In this document: piece by piece, positions 53,801 to 63,038 of the stretch
Numbering within the stretch: the stretch's first letter is position 1
How the letters are laid out: every line of letters begins with the position of its first letter
NCBI RefSeq assembly: GCF_028679125.1
Contig: NZ_JAJRCG010000003.1
Coordinates: 1 to 64,000 of the forward strand
DNA: 64,000 nt
Reading direction: 5' to 3'
DNA from: Methanoregula sp.
GTDB taxonomy: Archaea > Halobacteriota > Methanomicrobia > Methanomicrobiales > Methanospirillaceae
Position numbers and translations under genes: made by a program
Notes under the pieces: generated by a model
Databases searched by the model: none
Seen by the model: the letters and a program-made list of their open reading frames with translations, nothing else
Told to the model about the DNA's origin: nothing

Positions 53801-53969
53801 TCAGGATGACGGCATTGGTATTCCCAAAAATGTGGATGTCGACCGTGCAACCAGCCTGGGCCTGAAACTGATCCGGAACCTGGTGCAGCAGCTGCGGGGA
53901 ACCCTGATAATGGAGAGTACCGCCCCGGGAACTGCGGTGAATATTGACTTCCCGATCGGTACGGAGTGA
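50892..53969 (+). CDS. Multi-PAS hybrid sensor histidine kinase
   Basis: A 1025-residue soluble kinase. About six PAS domains in order: 16-135, 170-280 (with RCYDALFSRSEPCKSCET cysteines), 285-400, 405-525, 530-650, a coiled coil (655-695), 697-815. Domains four and five are close duplicates, sharing YNRSLIEA-LDPLVTIAPDG and DFSNYFTEPAKA. The kinase core is HisKA_2 type, with phospho-His in REIHHRVKNNLQIISGLL, followed by HATPase (NEALSNSFKHAF, IQDDGIGIP). No membrane helices. The response regulator overlaps its stop region. Confidence 0.88.
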   Translation: MKKESRKEIKTDLPDPNHYLESLLDHAHAPIVIWDHQCRILRFNPAFERLTGLNAQDVIGQTPEILFPEKYRSRAMDLIRSTTAGERWKGVEIPILQKNGDVRIILWNSAPLCEKNSTAGFSTMAQGLDITDRVSAEEYRGLLHAEMENQVRDRTMELKSAVESIGTERHRLFDVLETLPVYVCLLDEDYHMPFANRCFRESFGESKGRRCYDALFSRSEPCKSCETYKVLKTGAPHHWFWNGPNGRDYDVYDFPFTDADGSFMILEMGIDITERKKAEEERAALASIVDHSDDAIIGKSLDGIIRSWNSGAEKIYGYSAQEAVGRHISMLVPPDESDDLEFILGQIRDGKPVFQYDTVRMRKDGVWIQVALTISPIKDRNGTLIGASTIARNITERKKSEDALAKANAYNRSLIEASLDPLVTIAPDGKISDVNEATIRITGFSRNELIGTDFSNYFTEPAKAKTGYVNAFRDGSVTDYALEIRHRNGQVTPVLYNATVYRNGFGEVIGVFASARDITERKKAEDALAKANAYNRSLIEANLDPLVTIAPDGTISDVNEATIRVTGFSREELIGTDFSNYFTEPAKAEAGYGKAFRDGAVTDYELEIRHRNGRVTPVLYNASVFRDALGNITGVFASARDITDRKNAETELRKAHDLLEQRVKERTAELVQSNAQLKEEISQRRIAESLVKKTVSELHAAIESTADGIYVVDRAGRIIRYNQNFASMWKIPDELLQSGDDRRMSEYLSTLVKKPVAFRENDDHLPPKDRETYDMLELKDGRVFERYTKPQKMESAIIGRVLSYRDVTDRRHAEDKLRASLQEKEILIREIHHRVKNNLQIISGLLDMTRMRTKDTATTEILTDMMMKIKTMAQIHTRLYESKQVDKINMGDQIRDQVADLSSIYGRSGPEITCQVNAEELNLSVDQAIPCALVVNEALSNSFKHAFKGRRQGTIMVSARLDKGRINIRIQDDGIGIPKNVDVDRATSLGLKLIRNLVQQLRGTLIMESTAPGTAVNIDFPIGTE

Positions 53970-53977
53970 TGAGAACA

Positions 53978-55324
53978 ATGTCGAAAATTCTTGTAGTTGA
54001 TGACGAGGCAATCATTACCATGCAGCTGGAAGAACGGCTGCATGCAATGGGGTATACGGTAGTGGGTATGGCGGCATCCGGGGAGGATGCGATCGAGAAG
54101 GCACGCCGGCTCTCCCCGGACCTGATCCTGATGGATATCGTTATGCCGGGAAAACAAAACGGTATCGAAGCAGCAAAAACCATTGGCGAGGAACTCGCAA
54201 TCCCGGTAGTTTTTGTCACCTCCTATGCAGACGATGCAATCATCGAGAAAGCAAAACAGGTCGGGCCCTATGGGTATATTGTAAAACCCTTCAATGAACT
54301 GGAGATCAAGGCTGCAATAGAGGTTGCCCTGTTCCGGAAAGCAGCTGAACAGGAACTCCGCAAAGCCACCCGGGGAACCCGGGGAAAGAGTGTCCGCCAG
54401 AACGAACGTGATGACGAGGATGAGTCCGGGGCAGAATATATCGATCTCCCGGAGGTCAAGACCGTCCTCTTAAAAGACATTTTTACCGATATCGTCCTTT
54501 TCCTGTACGCCGATCCCACCTTAAAAGAGCCGATATTCAAATTTGCCATCGAAGCGGGCATAAAGAAAGGAGGGCGCAATTTCTTTGCGTATCAACGGTC
54601 CGTGTTGCAGAAATATTTTTTAAAGGAGATCCAGGACAAAGACCTCTTCACGCGACGGATAAAACCGGGGGAGATCTATCTCTTACCGGGTATCCTTGAG
54701 AAATGTACCGCATCATTACCTGAGGACACATCATCCGGCTCACTTCAGGTTCTCCTGGATTTTTCTGAAACCGGAGAATTTTCTGATATCATCACGGTAA
54801 AGGATCTCATCCTCGCAAAGAAGAGCCAGGGCATCCCCGTCTCGGGTATCATTGCCGTCAACATGGCCGATATCGATCACCACCAGATAAAACAGCTCTC
54901 AGATGGTATTGCAAAGATCATCATCTCCACCGGAAAAGAGACAACCCTGTCGTTTGCCCACCGCTCATTCCCTTCCGAATCCGTTGCTGCGGTTCCCCAG
55001 GCTACTATTGACGATGTGGTGAAAAAATCCCTTGAACCGGTAGTGCTCTCGCTTCTCGATAAACCCATATCCGGGTACGATATTGTCCATGAAATCCACA
55101 ACCGGTATAATGTCCTCATCCCCCAGGCACGGATTTATACGTATCTCTATGATCTCGAACAGAAAGGTTACCTTGTCATGAAGGCTTCGGGAAAATCGAA
55201 ACTGTATTCCCCGACCGATGCCGGAAAAAAATATATCCACACCCGCTTGAACGAATTCAAATTTGTCTTCCGGCATATCCTGGGAGATAGTGTCGCTGCC
55301 ATCCCCTCAAACGACAAAAAATAA
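53978..55324 (+). CDS. Response regulator with PadR-like C-terminal domain
   Basis: About 448 residues. The REC domain occupies 1-125: VVDDEAI, the phospho-acceptor Asp in LILMDIVMPG, VTSYADD and the Lys in IVKPF. A middle domain (about 155-345, KTVLLKDIFTDIVLFLYADP...IIAVNMADIDHHQIKQL) resembles KaiC/DUF7504-like sensors. The C-terminus (about 365-440) is a PadR-type winged helix: VVLSLLDKPISGYDIVHEIH...YLYDLEQKGYLVMKASGKSKLYSPT. ATG 53978 has GGAGTGA upstream; earlier starts lie inside the kinase stop. It is the partner of the multi-PAS kinase. Confidence 0.82.
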   Translation: MSKILVVDDEAIITMQLEERLHAMGYTVVGMAASGEDAIEKARRLSPDLILMDIVMPGKQNGIEAAKTIGEELAIPVVFVTSYADDAIIEKAKQVGPYGYIVKPFNELEIKAAIEVALFRKAAEQELRKATRGTRGKSVRQNERDDEDESGAEYIDLPEVKTVLLKDIFTDIVLFLYADPTLKEPIFKFAIEAGIKKGGRNFFAYQRSVLQKYFLKEIQDKDLFTRRIKPGEIYLLPGILEKCTASLPEDTSSGSLQVLLDFSETGEFSDIITVKDLILAKKSQGIPVSGIIAVNMADIDHHQIKQLSDGIAKIIISTGKETTLSFAHRSFPSESVAAVPQATIDDVVKKSLEPVVLSLLDKPISGYDIVHEIHNRYNVLIPQARIYTYLYDLEQKGYLVMKASGKSKLYSPTDAGKKYIHTRLNEFKFVFRHILGDSVAAIPSNDKK

Positions 55325-55877
55325 TGGCCGGGCCTCTATCTTTCCTGCCAACGAATCCCGGAAATGCCCGGCAGATGACGCCATGAGATACTGCATGGAT
55401 CGTAATCCGGGATCATGGCCTGCGGGATGTAACAAAATTTGAAACAATCCCTGCAACATCTGCCAACCTATATTGGCGGAGCAAAAGATGGGTGATGTGT
55501 GAGTATCAGGTACTCACATCCAGAGAAATGCCATACACGCAAGGATAAAGAGCCCTCAATTATCGCTGAAGGCATCATGCGGGCAGGACAAAACCCTCTG
55601 TCACGGAAGCACTGCACACACCGGAAAAACCGTGGAGTAATACTGCCCGGGGGAAATCGCTGACGCCGATACGGGTATCCGATCGTTCCCTGACAGTAAG
55701 CAACCCTGCCAGGGAACGTTCAAGAAAAAAACCGATGACCGCAATCAGTGTCTGAAGGTGATTCCCGATGCAATGGGATCACGCACAACAAAGATGACTG
55801 GCGGCAGGAACAAATTTCAGGAAAAATTCATTGCACCGGGCCGGACGAATGGGACTCCTGGCAAAGGACTTACTACC
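55325..55877. other. Intergenic region before the Hsp20-like gene
   Basis: About 550 bases without a firm gene. It holds CAAAATTTGAAAC (55433-55445), the exact complement of the motif upstream of sod. A longer in-frame start for the Hsp20-like protein at 55758 exists but its 40 extra residues look random. Confidence 0.5.
55433..55445 (-). promoter_or_regulatory. Stress-motif copy upstream of hsp20-like gene
   Basis: The complement reads GTTTCAAATTTTG, a 13/13 match to 61083-61095 upstream of superoxide dismutase and 12/13 to 56200-56212. It is 430 bases from the Hsp20-like start, so its effect there is uncertain. Confidence 0.45.
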
Positions 55878-56153
55878 ATGAAAGAACGTGAACGACTCAA
55901 CGACAGTACTGCATTCGACCCAGAGGTTCGCATGACTGATGAGGGCAGGTATATTCACGTCAGCATCGGTCTTCCCGGAGTAGCGGAAGAACAGATCCGG
56001 ATCGATCTGGAACAAACGACATTTACGGTAACCATAGCCGACAATGGAAATACCTGCAGAAAAGTTATCGATATTCCGCAGGGAGCGCGGGTTTTCAAAA
56101 AGAAGTTCTCTGACGGAGTACTGGAGATCATTCTTGAAAAAACGGTCCCCTGA
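55878..56153 (+). CDS. Hsp20/alpha-crystallin-like small protein
   Basis: About 91 residues. The core GRYIHVSIGLPGVAEEQIRIDLEQTTFTVTI, then RKVIDIPQGARVFKKKFSDGVLEIILEKT, follows an alpha-crystallin domain with its typical L-P-G-V and G-V-L-E-I-x-L signature. It is short, lacking an extended N-terminal arm, so it may be a minimal holdase. ATG 55878 is preceded by AAAGGA. Nearby grpE-dnaK-dnaJ fits a heat-shock role. Confidence 0.7.
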   Translation: MKERERLNDSTAFDPEVRMTDEGRYIHVSIGLPGVAEEQIRIDLEQTTFTVTIADNGNTCRKVIDIPQGARVFKKKFSDGVLEIILEKTVP

Positions 56154-56199
56154 TCCCCGGATTGTAACGATCCGTTTGGTTTCATAACTAACCAGTTCC

Positions 56200-56244
56200 G
56201 TTTCAAAATTTGTTTCAAAAACTGATTTTTACAAAAGAGCCTAT
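56200..56244 (+). promoter_or_regulatory. Stress promoter block upstream of the chaperone unit
   Basis: GTTTCAAAATTTG, then TGATTTTT at +23 and AAAGAGCCTAT at +34. The same three blocks with identical spacing occur at 61083-61127 before sod (36 of 45 bases agree). The last block overlaps a TATA-like stretch about 70 bases before ATG 56314. Confidence 0.6.
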
Positions 56245-56313
56245 TATATCGCTCCATCAATTCCACATCAGGTGAGATCGATTTCTGTTGATAACCATGC
56301 CGGCGGGTTGTTT

Positions 56314-56508
56314 ATGACCGGCGAGATCCTGGACAAGATCTGGAGTAATTTTCGTATGGGGAAAGGTATTGCCCAGAAGGGACTCTTCACCGAAATCCCC
56401 GCGTACGGGACACCGTGTCCGGCATATGGCTGCAACCATTGTGATCATCAGGAATGTATCTATGTTGATTTCCTGCGGCTTTACTGGAATCATCCGAGGT
56501 GTGACTGA
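56314..56508 (+). CDS. Small Cys-containing hypothetical protein, 64 aa
   Basis: Starts MTGEILDKIWSNFRMGKG and ends TPCPAYGCNHCDHQECIYVDFLRLYWNHPRCD. Six cysteines and several His suggest a zinc- or iron-binding site. ATG 56314 lies 70 bases from the shared promoter block, similar to sod. grpE begins about 50 bases later, so it may be part of the chaperone transcript. No family recognised. Confidence 0.5.
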   Translation: MTGEILDKIWSNFRMGKGIAQKGLFTEIPAYGTPCPAYGCNHCDHQECIYVDFLRLYWNHPRCD

Positions 56509-56556
56509 TCATGTCTGCATCCGGAAAAGCACATGTACCGGAAAGGGGGTGATCGT

Positions 56557-57045
56557 GTGGAAGATATTGAGGTCCTGAAAAAAGAACTCGAAGTTCAGAC
56601 CCGCCAGGCCGAAGATCGTCTCAACCAGCTGAAGTATCTCCAGGCAGATTTCGACAATTTCCGCAAGTGGTACGAAAAAGAGAAGGGTGTGATTACCACC
56701 TTAGCGAACGAGCAACTGATCAAAGATCTCCTGGTAATTCTCGATGATTTCGAACGGGCGCTACCCGCGATCGAACAGGAGAAGAACAAGGAGGGGATGC
56801 AGATGGTCTATAATAACCTCCAAAAAATCCTCTCCGGTTACGGGCTTGAACCGATCGAATGCATTGGCAAAAAATTCGACCCGAATTCTCACGAGGCCCT
56901 CTGCATGGAGCGGTGCGGTGAGGAGACAGGTACGGTTCTTGAGGATCTCGGGAAAGGATACCGGTTGAAATCGAAGGTCATCCGGCCATCGAAAGTAAAG
57001 ATTGCAGAACACGTTATGGATGATACAGGTGAGGACAATGGGTAA
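56557..57045 (+). CDS. grpE: Nucleotide exchange factor GrpE
   Basis: About 162 residues. An N-terminal coiled coil ([39 protein letters not shown]) leads to the wing domain ending [19 protein letters not shown]. It releases ADP from DnaK. GTG 56557 is chosen because GGGGGTGATC just before it is a strong ribosome binding site. The end overlaps dnaK by 8 bases. Confidence 0.9.
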   Translation: MEDIEVLKKELEVQTRQAEDRLNQLKYLQADFDNFRKWYEKEKGVITTLANEQLIKDLLVILDDFERALPAIEQEKNKEGMQMVYNNLQKILSGYGLEPIECIGKKFDPNSHEALCMERCGEETGTVLEDLGKGYRLKSKVIRPSKVKIAEHVMDDTGEDNG

Positions 57046-58930
57046 GGAAAAAATTATCGGGATCGATTTGGGGACATCGAACAGCGAGGCTGCGGTCATG
57101 GTCGGGGGAAAACCAACGATCATCCCGTCCGCGGAAGGAGCAACCGTTGCCGGGAAAATGTTTCCCTCGTACGTAGCGTTTACCTCGGATGGCCAGCTGC
57201 TTGTCGGGGAGCCGGCCCGGCGGCAGTCCGTAACGAATCCTGAGGGGACCGTAACAGCGGCCAAACGGAAGATCGGGACCTCGCACGTGTATAAAATCTA
57301 CAACAAGGAGTACACGCCGCAACAGATCTCGGCATTCCTCCTGCAGAAGATCAAGCGGGACGCGGAAGCGTTTCTTGGCGAAACCGTGACGAAGGCAGTC
57401 ATTACAGTCCCTGCGTATTTCAATGACAACCAGCGGACAGCAACGAAAGATGCCGGAAAGATCGCCGGCCTTGATGTAGTCCGGCTCGTGAACGAACCCA
57501 CGGCGGCTTCGATGGCGTACGGTCTTGATCGCGGCGGGGAATACAAGATCCTGGTCTTCGATCTCGGTGGCGGAACTCTCGATGTGACGATCATGGAATT
57601 CGGCGGCGGTACATTCACCGTCCTCGCCACGTCCGGTGACAGCCAGCTGGGCGGCACGGACATGGATAATGCCATTTACGAATGGATTGCATCGGAATTC
57701 AAAAAGACGGATGGCATTGATCTCCGGAGCGACAAGATGGCGGTCAACCGGGTAAAAGAAGCTGCTGAAAAAGCAAAGATCGAACTCTCGACCGTCATGG
57801 AGACCGAGATCAACCTGCCCTATGTATCCGCCACGCAGGCAGGCCCCAAACACCTGTCCATAAAGATGAGCCGGGCAAAACTCGAACAGCTGATCGAACC
57901 GATCATCAAACGGTGTATCACCCCCTTCGAGACCGCATTAAAGGATGCTAACCTGACCAAGAACGATATCCAGAAAGTGATCCTTGTCGGCGGACCCACC
58001 CGCATGCCGGTGGTCCAGAAGTTCATTGAGGACCATGTCGGCAAAAAGATGGAACGCGGCATCGACCCCATGGAATGCGTTGCCATGGGAGCTGCGATCC
58101 AGGGCGCGATCCTTGGCGGCGAAATTACGGACATGGTGCTGCTCGATGTCACCCCACTTACCCTGGGTCTTGAAACTCTTGGGGGCGTACGGACTGCATT
58201 GATCGACAGGAATACCACCATTCCTACCCGGAAGAGCCAGACATTCTCAACCGCCGCAGACATGCAGACCTCGGTCACTATCCATGTGCTCCAGGGCGAA
58301 CGCCCGATGGCTGCCGACAACGTGAGCCTCGGCCAGTTCAACCTTGTCGGGCTGCCCCCTGCCCCCCGGGGGATCCCGCAGATCGATGTCACCTTTGATA
58401 TCGATGCTTCCGGTATCCTCAATGTATCGGCAAAGGATCTCGGTACCGGCAAAGAGCAGAAGATGACCATCACCGCATCGACAAAGCTTGCCGACAGCGA
58501 TGTGAAGAAGATGGTCAGCGATGCCAAACAGTACGAGGAGCAGGACAAGGCGCGCAAGGAAGAGGTGGAAGCGCGCAATGCCGCCGATTCCCTGGTATAC
58601 TCCGCGGAGAAGACAAAAACCGATCTCGCGGATAAACTGAATCCGGATATGATTGACCGGCTGAACGGGGCGATCACCGGCGTCAAGGCCGCACTGGGAG
58701 GAACGGATACTGCAAAACTCAAATCAGAAACGGAGAAACTCCAGAAGGTTCTTGGAGAAGCCGGATCCGCTGCATACCAGCAGGCAGCCCAGCGCCAGGC
58801 AGAATCGCAGACACAGAAGCAGGCCGGGCCGCAGGCATCTGATTCGGGCGGAGAACCCGGTGGAGACTCAAGTGGACCGGGTGGCGAGAATGTTGTCGAT
58901 GCCGATTTCAAAGTCCACGATGAAAAATAA
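57038..58930 (+). CDS. dnaK: Chaperone DnaK (Hsp70)
   Basis: A 630-residue Hsp70. The ATPase domain starts [15 protein letters not shown], with [17 protein letters not shown] and [11 protein letters not shown]; a substrate-binding domain and a helical lid follow, ending in a Gly/Ser/Gln-rich tail and [15 protein letters not shown] 57038 has GGTGAGGAC upstream. Methanogens with dnaK acquired it from bacteria; the grpE-dnaK-dnaJ order here is bacterial. Confidence 0.96.
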   Translation: MGKEKIIGIDLGTSNSEAAVMVGGKPTIIPSAEGATVAGKMFPSYVAFTSDGQLLVGEPARRQSVTNPEGTVTAAKRKIGTSHVYKIYNKEYTPQQISAFLLQKIKRDAEAFLGETVTKAVITVPAYFNDNQRTATKDAGKIAGLDVVRLVNEPTAASMAYGLDRGGEYKILVFDLGGGTLDVTIMEFGGGTFTVLATSGDSQLGGTDMDNAIYEWIASEFKKTDGIDLRSDKMAVNRVKEAAEKAKIELSTVMETEINLPYVSATQAGPKHLSIKMSRAKLEQLIEPIIKRCITPFETALKDANLTKNDIQKVILVGGPTRMPVVQKFIEDHVGKKMERGIDPMECVAMGAAIQGAILGGEITDMVLLDVTPLTLGLETLGGVRTALIDRNTTIPTRKSQTFSTAADMQTSVTIHVLQGERPMAADNVSLGQFNLVGLPPAPRGIPQIDVTFDIDASGILNVSAKDLGTGKEQKMTITASTKLADSDVKKMVSDAKQYEEQDKARKEEVEARNAADSLVYSAEKTKTDLADKLNPDMIDRLNGAITGVKAALGGTDTAKLKSETEKLQKVLGEAGSAAYQQAAQRQAESQTQKQAGPQASDSGGEPGGDSSGPGGENVVDADFKVHDEK

Positions 58931-58947
58931 TATTTTTCCCCCCACCC

Positions 58948-60009
58948 ATGACAAAGGCCGACTATTATGAAACTCTTGGCGTAAAACGGGATGCATCGCC
59001 GGATGATCTGAAAAAGGCATTCCGGCACCTTGCACGGAAATATCACCCGGATCTCAACAAGGGGAGCAAGGAAGCAGAAGAAAAATTCAAGGAGATCAAC
59101 GAGGCGTACCAGGTCCTGGGCGATCCCACAAAAAAGGCCCAGTACGACCAGGTGGGACACGCTGAGTTCAAACCCGGGGATGCTGCCAGTTACCAGCCTC
59201 CCAGTTATGACGATCTTTTCCGGGATTTCGGGTTGGGCGATATTTTCGATGCCTTTTCCGGCGGATCCCGGAGAGTACGACAGCGGGCGGGAGCCGATCT
59301 CCGGTATGATATCGGGATCTCATTGTCTGACGCGTTCTCCGGCACGAAAAATACCGTGGCAATTCCGCATAATTATGAATGCAGTTCCTGCCATGGAACC
59401 GGAGCTGAACCCGGGTACCTGCGGGACTGTCCCAGCTGCAAGGGGACCGGTGAGATCCGGCAACCCCAGCGGATAGGCAACCGCCAGATGATGAACATTG
59501 CCCAGTGCCCGGACTGCGGCGGGAGCGGGAAGCGGATCGAGAAAGCCTGCAGTACCTGTTTGGGAAAAGGTGCACTAGAGAAAACGCGGAGAATAGAAGT
59601 AACCATCCCCCCGGGCGTTGCCGATGGCCAGTTCCTGAGAATTTCCGGTGAAGGAGAGCCCGGGGAGAACCGGGGTCCACCGGGTGATCTCTATGTTGTC
59701 GTGCATGTAAAACCGCACGAGCGGTTCGTCCGGCAGGGTGCTGACCTGCACACAACCGCTGTTGTCGGGCTTGCAACCGCTCTGCTCGGCGGGGAAATCA
59801 GCGTGCATACCCTGACAGGCAGCGCCGCCCTGAATATTCCCCGTGGCACCCAGAGCCATACCCTCTTCCGGCTCCGGGGACAGGGAATGTCCTGTATCAA
59901 TTCCGACAAACGGGGCGATCTCCTGGTGAAGGTGATCGTGAAGATCCCCGCAAGCCTGACCAAAAAACAGGAAGACCTGATAACCGAGACTTTCGTGGGC
60001 GGAACCTGA
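58948..60009 (+). CDS. dnaJ: Chaperone DnaJ (Hsp40)
   Basis: A 353-residue type I DnaJ. The J domain contains HPD in [12 protein letters not shown], a short Gly-poor linker replaces the long G/F region, and four zinc-binding units are [24 protein letters not shown] and CSTCLGKG. Substrate-binding strands follow. It stimulates DnaK ATPase and delivers clients. It starts 17 bases after dnaK and ends the operon. Confidence 0.94.
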   Translation: MTKADYYETLGVKRDASPDDLKKAFRHLARKYHPDLNKGSKEAEEKFKEINEAYQVLGDPTKKAQYDQVGHAEFKPGDAASYQPPSYDDLFRDFGLGDIFDAFSGGSRRVRQRAGADLRYDIGISLSDAFSGTKNTVAIPHNYECSSCHGTGAEPGYLRDCPSCKGTGEIRQPQRIGNRQMMNIAQCPDCGGSGKRIEKACSTCLGKGALEKTRRIEVTIPPGVADGQFLRISGEGEPGENRGPPGDLYVVVHVKPHERFVRQGADLHTTAVVGLATALLGGEISVHTLTGSAALNIPRGTQSHTLFRLRGQGMSCINSDKRGDLLVKVIVKIPASLTKKQEDLITETFVGGT

Positions 60010-61205
60010 TCAAGGCTCCGTACCGGAAAACGCGAGGATTTCCTGGATGAAGAATCGAAATGGATCATCTGCACGGACCGTATTGCCGATTAAAAAGGCG
60101 ATGTGGTTCCGGCAATTCATTATGGCATGAGTCCGGACGTTCCTATTGAGATGCTCATGACACGGACCTCCGAAGTCCAGGCCGGTATGATCCGGTTCAC
60201 CATGGGACCTGGCAGCTCTTCTCCTGGCGGGAGGTGGGATTCAGTGAGTGACGTGTGGAACGAATCGCTGGACACGTTCGAAAACGTACTCGCACTGGCA
60301 ATGTATAAAATTAAACCACGAACCGCAACAGATTGATCCTCCTTTTTTGTTTTGTGAACTGCCGGGATCTCGTGCTCTCGAACTCATGAGGTTGTTGACT
60401 GTGATGAAGTTCCAAAAATTTTCAGCATGCGAGCCAACTCCCCCCAAATCCTCCTTCCCCTCCGAACTGCCGCCACGGGCAGGCAGTTCTTCCTGCGGGG
60501 GGTTCCGTATCCCGGGCTCTCCGTCGGAGAACGCCCCCTCTGGGAGATGAGCGTCTGGCAGGATGATCGATAGTTCAAATCAGGCTTCTTTTACCAAACG
60601 AAGGTCATTTTGGCCTTTTCATTGTGGGGCCACTCTTCACGGGATCCCATGCCCTGGGGGAATTCGCACAAAAACCAGAATTTTGGCTCCGGAAAGCGAT
60701 GCTTATTCGGGTTTTTCACGTCGGACCAGGAAATTTCGCTAATAGAACCCTTTTATTTTGATCGGAGGGTCTTTTGCATGGTACCGTAAGTGCCCGGAGA
60801 AGAAGGGCGATCTTCCGGATCAACTGATCCCTCCCCTCATCAGGACCTCTCCGGGACACAGCGGAGCAGCAGGGTCTTTTCAGGGAGATGATTCGTCCCG
60901 GATCCGTCGCGGGGCGCCCCGCGGAGGGTGGCGGCGTTCATCGCAACCGGGGGTTTGGGGCATGAGTCCCCATCCAGGGTCACTGAATTTTTTTTGCAGG
61001 AATTTTATCTACACATCGTTAGCGATACGTTGTTTAAAATTTCCACAACAGGTTCCCGGTCAGAAAACCCAAGGTACTTTTCGTTTCAAATTTTGCTTCA
61101 TAGTTTGATTTTTGAGAAAGAGCCTATACCTTCGTGTGGTGCAGTTTCCTGCATGCGAGGAACCTGCCGTTACCGGTGGTTCCTCAGTTTCATGAGGAGA
61201 AAACC
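60010..61205. other. Long non-coding region between dnaJ and sod
   Basis: About 1.2 kb. A 69-residue frame (from 60127) and others lack family features. Structured pieces: GAACTGCC/GGCAGTTC inverted around 60460-60490, the 14-base palindrome GCGGGGCGCCCCGC near 60910, and GGGG-catgagt-CCCC near 60958 with a T-run after. An untranslated RNA is possible. The sod promoter block is at 61083-61127. Confidence 0.5.
61083..61127 (+). promoter_or_regulatory. Stress promoter block upstream of sod
   Basis: GTTTCAAATTTTG, TGATTTTT (+23) and AAAGAGCCTAT (+34), collinear with 56200-56244. It ends 79 bases before the superoxide dismutase ATG. Confidence 0.6.
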
Positions 61206-61823
61206 ATGGACGACAACAAATTTTATTCCTTGCCAAAACTGCCGTACGAATACACGGCCCTGGCACCCCAGATCTCTGAAGAACAGCTCAAGCTTCACCA
61301 CCAGAAACATCACCAGGCATATGTCACCGGTGCAAATGCCGTGCTGGAAAAAATCGATAAGGCACGGAAAGAGAACGCCGATATTGACATGAAGGCAACC
61401 TTAAAGGAACTCTCGTTCCACATCGGAGGATTCCGACTTCACAATCTCTTCTGGGAAAATCTCGCCCCTTCAGGAAAAGGCGGCGGCGGGGCTCCGAAAG
61501 GCGAACTGGCCAAAGCGATCACGAGTGAATTTTCAACATTCGACCGTTTCAAAAAGGAGTTCACCCAGGCTGCGGCCAGTGCTGAAGGTTCCGGGTGGGC
61601 AGCCCTGACCTTCTGCCGGAAGACAAAACGGCCTCTCATCATGCAGATAGAAAAACACAATGTGAACGTGATTCCCGGTTTTGGCATCCTGATGGTACTC
61701 GACGTGTGGGAACACGCGTACTATCTTGACTACCGGAATGACCGGGTAAAATTCGTCAATACATTCTGGGATATCGTGAACTGGGATGTTGTTGCACAGC
61801 GGTTCGACACATGGAGGAAATGA
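61206..61823 (+). CDS. sod: Superoxide dismutase (Fe/Mn type)
   Basis: A 205-residue Fe/Mn-family enzyme converting superoxide to O2 and H2O2. N-terminal [15 protein letters not shown]; metal-ligand His in [11 protein letters not shown]; a helix His in [13 protein letters not shown]; Asp and His of the C-terminal site in [16 protein letters not shown] 61206 ([10 protein letters not shown]) follows GAGGAGAAAACC. It leads a unit with encapsulin genes and has no encapsulin targeting tail (ends DTWRK), so it is probably cytosolic. Confidence 0.94.
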   Translation: MDDNKFYSLPKLPYEYTALAPQISEEQLKLHHQKHHQAYVTGANAVLEKIDKARKENADIDMKATLKELSFHIGGFRLHNLFWENLAPSGKGGGGAPKGELAKAITSEFSTFDRFKKEFTQAAASAEGSGWAALTFCRKTKRPLIMQIEKHNVNVIPGFGILMVLDVWEHAYYLDYRNDRVKFVNTFWDIVNWDVVAQRFDTWRK

Positions 61824-61861
61824 TCCCCGGCCGGGATAAAGAATTAAATGGAGTGTAAAAA

Positions 61862-62218
61862 ATGCCAGAATTTGTTAACCCGTTCAGCGGGATGGTACCG
61901 GAACGTAAAATGACCATGGAAGAACTGATCCGGGCAGTCCGCCTCGATGTTGCCGCGGAACTTGAAGCGATCCATGGTTACATGGCCCACGCCGATGCAA
62001 CGGACAATCCCCTTGCCAAGGCGGTATTTATCGATATCGCGAATGAAGAACGGGTCCACGTCGGCGAACTCAACCGGCTTCTCTCGATCCTTACCGGTAA
62101 CGAGGATGAATACATGAAGAAGGGAACCCTCGAGGTCGACACCATGGCCGCATCGCTGGCCCAGAAACCCCCGCAGGCCGCGGGCGAGACAACCATCGGA
62201 TCCTTAAAACAATCCTAG
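61862..62218 (+). CDS. Encapsulated ferritin-like cargo protein
   Basis: A 118-residue protein of the encapsulated-ferritin type. Helices carry AAELEAIHGYMAH and DIANEERVHVGELNRLL; candidate ferroxidase ligands are Glu33/Glu35, Glu62/Glu63 and His66, needing dimers to complete the site. The C-terminus is a Pro/Ala linker and TTIGSLKQS, matching the encapsulin cargo-loading peptide (L/I-G-S-L-K). It lies 11 bases upstream of the shell gene. It should oxidise and store iron inside the shell. Confidence 0.88.
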   Translation: MPEFVNPFSGMVPERKMTMEELIRAVRLDVAAELEAIHGYMAHADATDNPLAKAVFIDIANEERVHVGELNRLLSILTGNEDEYMKKGTLEVDTMAASLAQKPPQAAGETTIGSLKQS

Positions 62219-62228
62219 GAGGAAAAAA

Positions 62229-63017
62229 ATGGAAAAATCATACATGGGACGAGAAGACGCTCCCTTAAGCGCTGAAACCTGGAAACAACTCGATGCCGCG
62301 ATGATTGAATCGGCAAAGAGCCAGCTTTCAGGACGCCGGTTAATTGGTATCGAAGGTCCGTTCGGCTTTGGGCTCAAGGTCGTACCGCTCAGCGACTGCG
62401 AGATCGCTGAGGGGATCACGAGCAGCCCGTTTATTCCGGTAAACCTGGTAACGAGCACGTTCTTCCTCAACAAGCGGGATCTTGCCGCAAGCGAGAAAAA
62501 CGGGCTGCTCCTGGATCTGGACCCGGTTGCCGCTGCTGCAATGACCTGCGCCCGTAAAGAGGATGGTATCATCTTCTCCGGAATCCAGGACACTCCCGGT
62601 CTCCTGGGTGCTGAAGGATCGAGTTCCATGCCCCTGTCAAAATGGGATAAGGTCGGCTCTGCAGCAGATCAGCTCATCAATGCCGTGACGCTGCTGGACG
62701 ATGCAGGCTTCCACGGCCCGTACTGCCTGGGGCTTGCCCCAGCCCAGTACAACCTTCTCCTGCGCCGCTATCCCCAGGGCGAGGGTACCGAACTCGATCA
62801 TGTCCGGACCATCATCGGAGGCGATGTCATCAAGGCCCCGGTCCTGAAAAAAGGAGGCGTCATGCTTGCATCCGGCCGCCAGTACTGTTCGCTCGTAGTC
62901 GGCCAGGACATGAGTATCGGGTTTAACGGTCCGGCCGGGGATGCATTTGAATTCAGTATCTCCGAGAGTATTGCGCTTCTCATCCGGGCGCCGGAAGCGA
63001 TCTGCGTCCTTACCTGA
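62229..63017 (+). CDS. enc: Encapsulin shell protein (family 1)
   Basis: A 262-residue HK97-fold nanocompartment protein of the linocin/CFP29 type. N-terminal LSAETWKQLDAAMIESAKSQLSGRRLIGIEGPFGFG, DVIKAPVLKKGGVMLASG and the end SESIALLIRAPEAICVLT are diagnostic; length is as expected for a T=1 shell. It directly follows its ferritin-like cargo, so the pair builds an iron-storing, oxidative-stress-protective compartment. Preceded by AGGAGG. Confidence 0.93.
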   Translation: MEKSYMGREDAPLSAETWKQLDAAMIESAKSQLSGRRLIGIEGPFGFGLKVVPLSDCEIAEGITSSPFIPVNLVTSTFFLNKRDLAASEKNGLLLDLDPVAAAAMTCARKEDGIIFSGIQDTPGLLGAEGSSSMPLSKWDKVGSAADQLINAVTLLDDAGFHGPYCLGLAPAQYNLLLRRYPQGEGTELDHVRTIIGGDVIKAPVLKKGGVMLASGRQYCSLVVGQDMSIGFNGPAGDAFEFSISESIALLIRAPEAICVLT

Positions 63018-63038
63018 ACTGGCAAATGAATGTGAGTG

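Noticed and set aside
60103-60336. 77-residue frame downstream of dnaJ
   Set aside because: No homology recognised, weak start context; could be real only if conserved in relatives.
61206-61823. SOD as second encapsulin cargo
   Set aside because: Its C-terminus lacks the G-S-L-K loading peptide seen in the ferritin-like protein.
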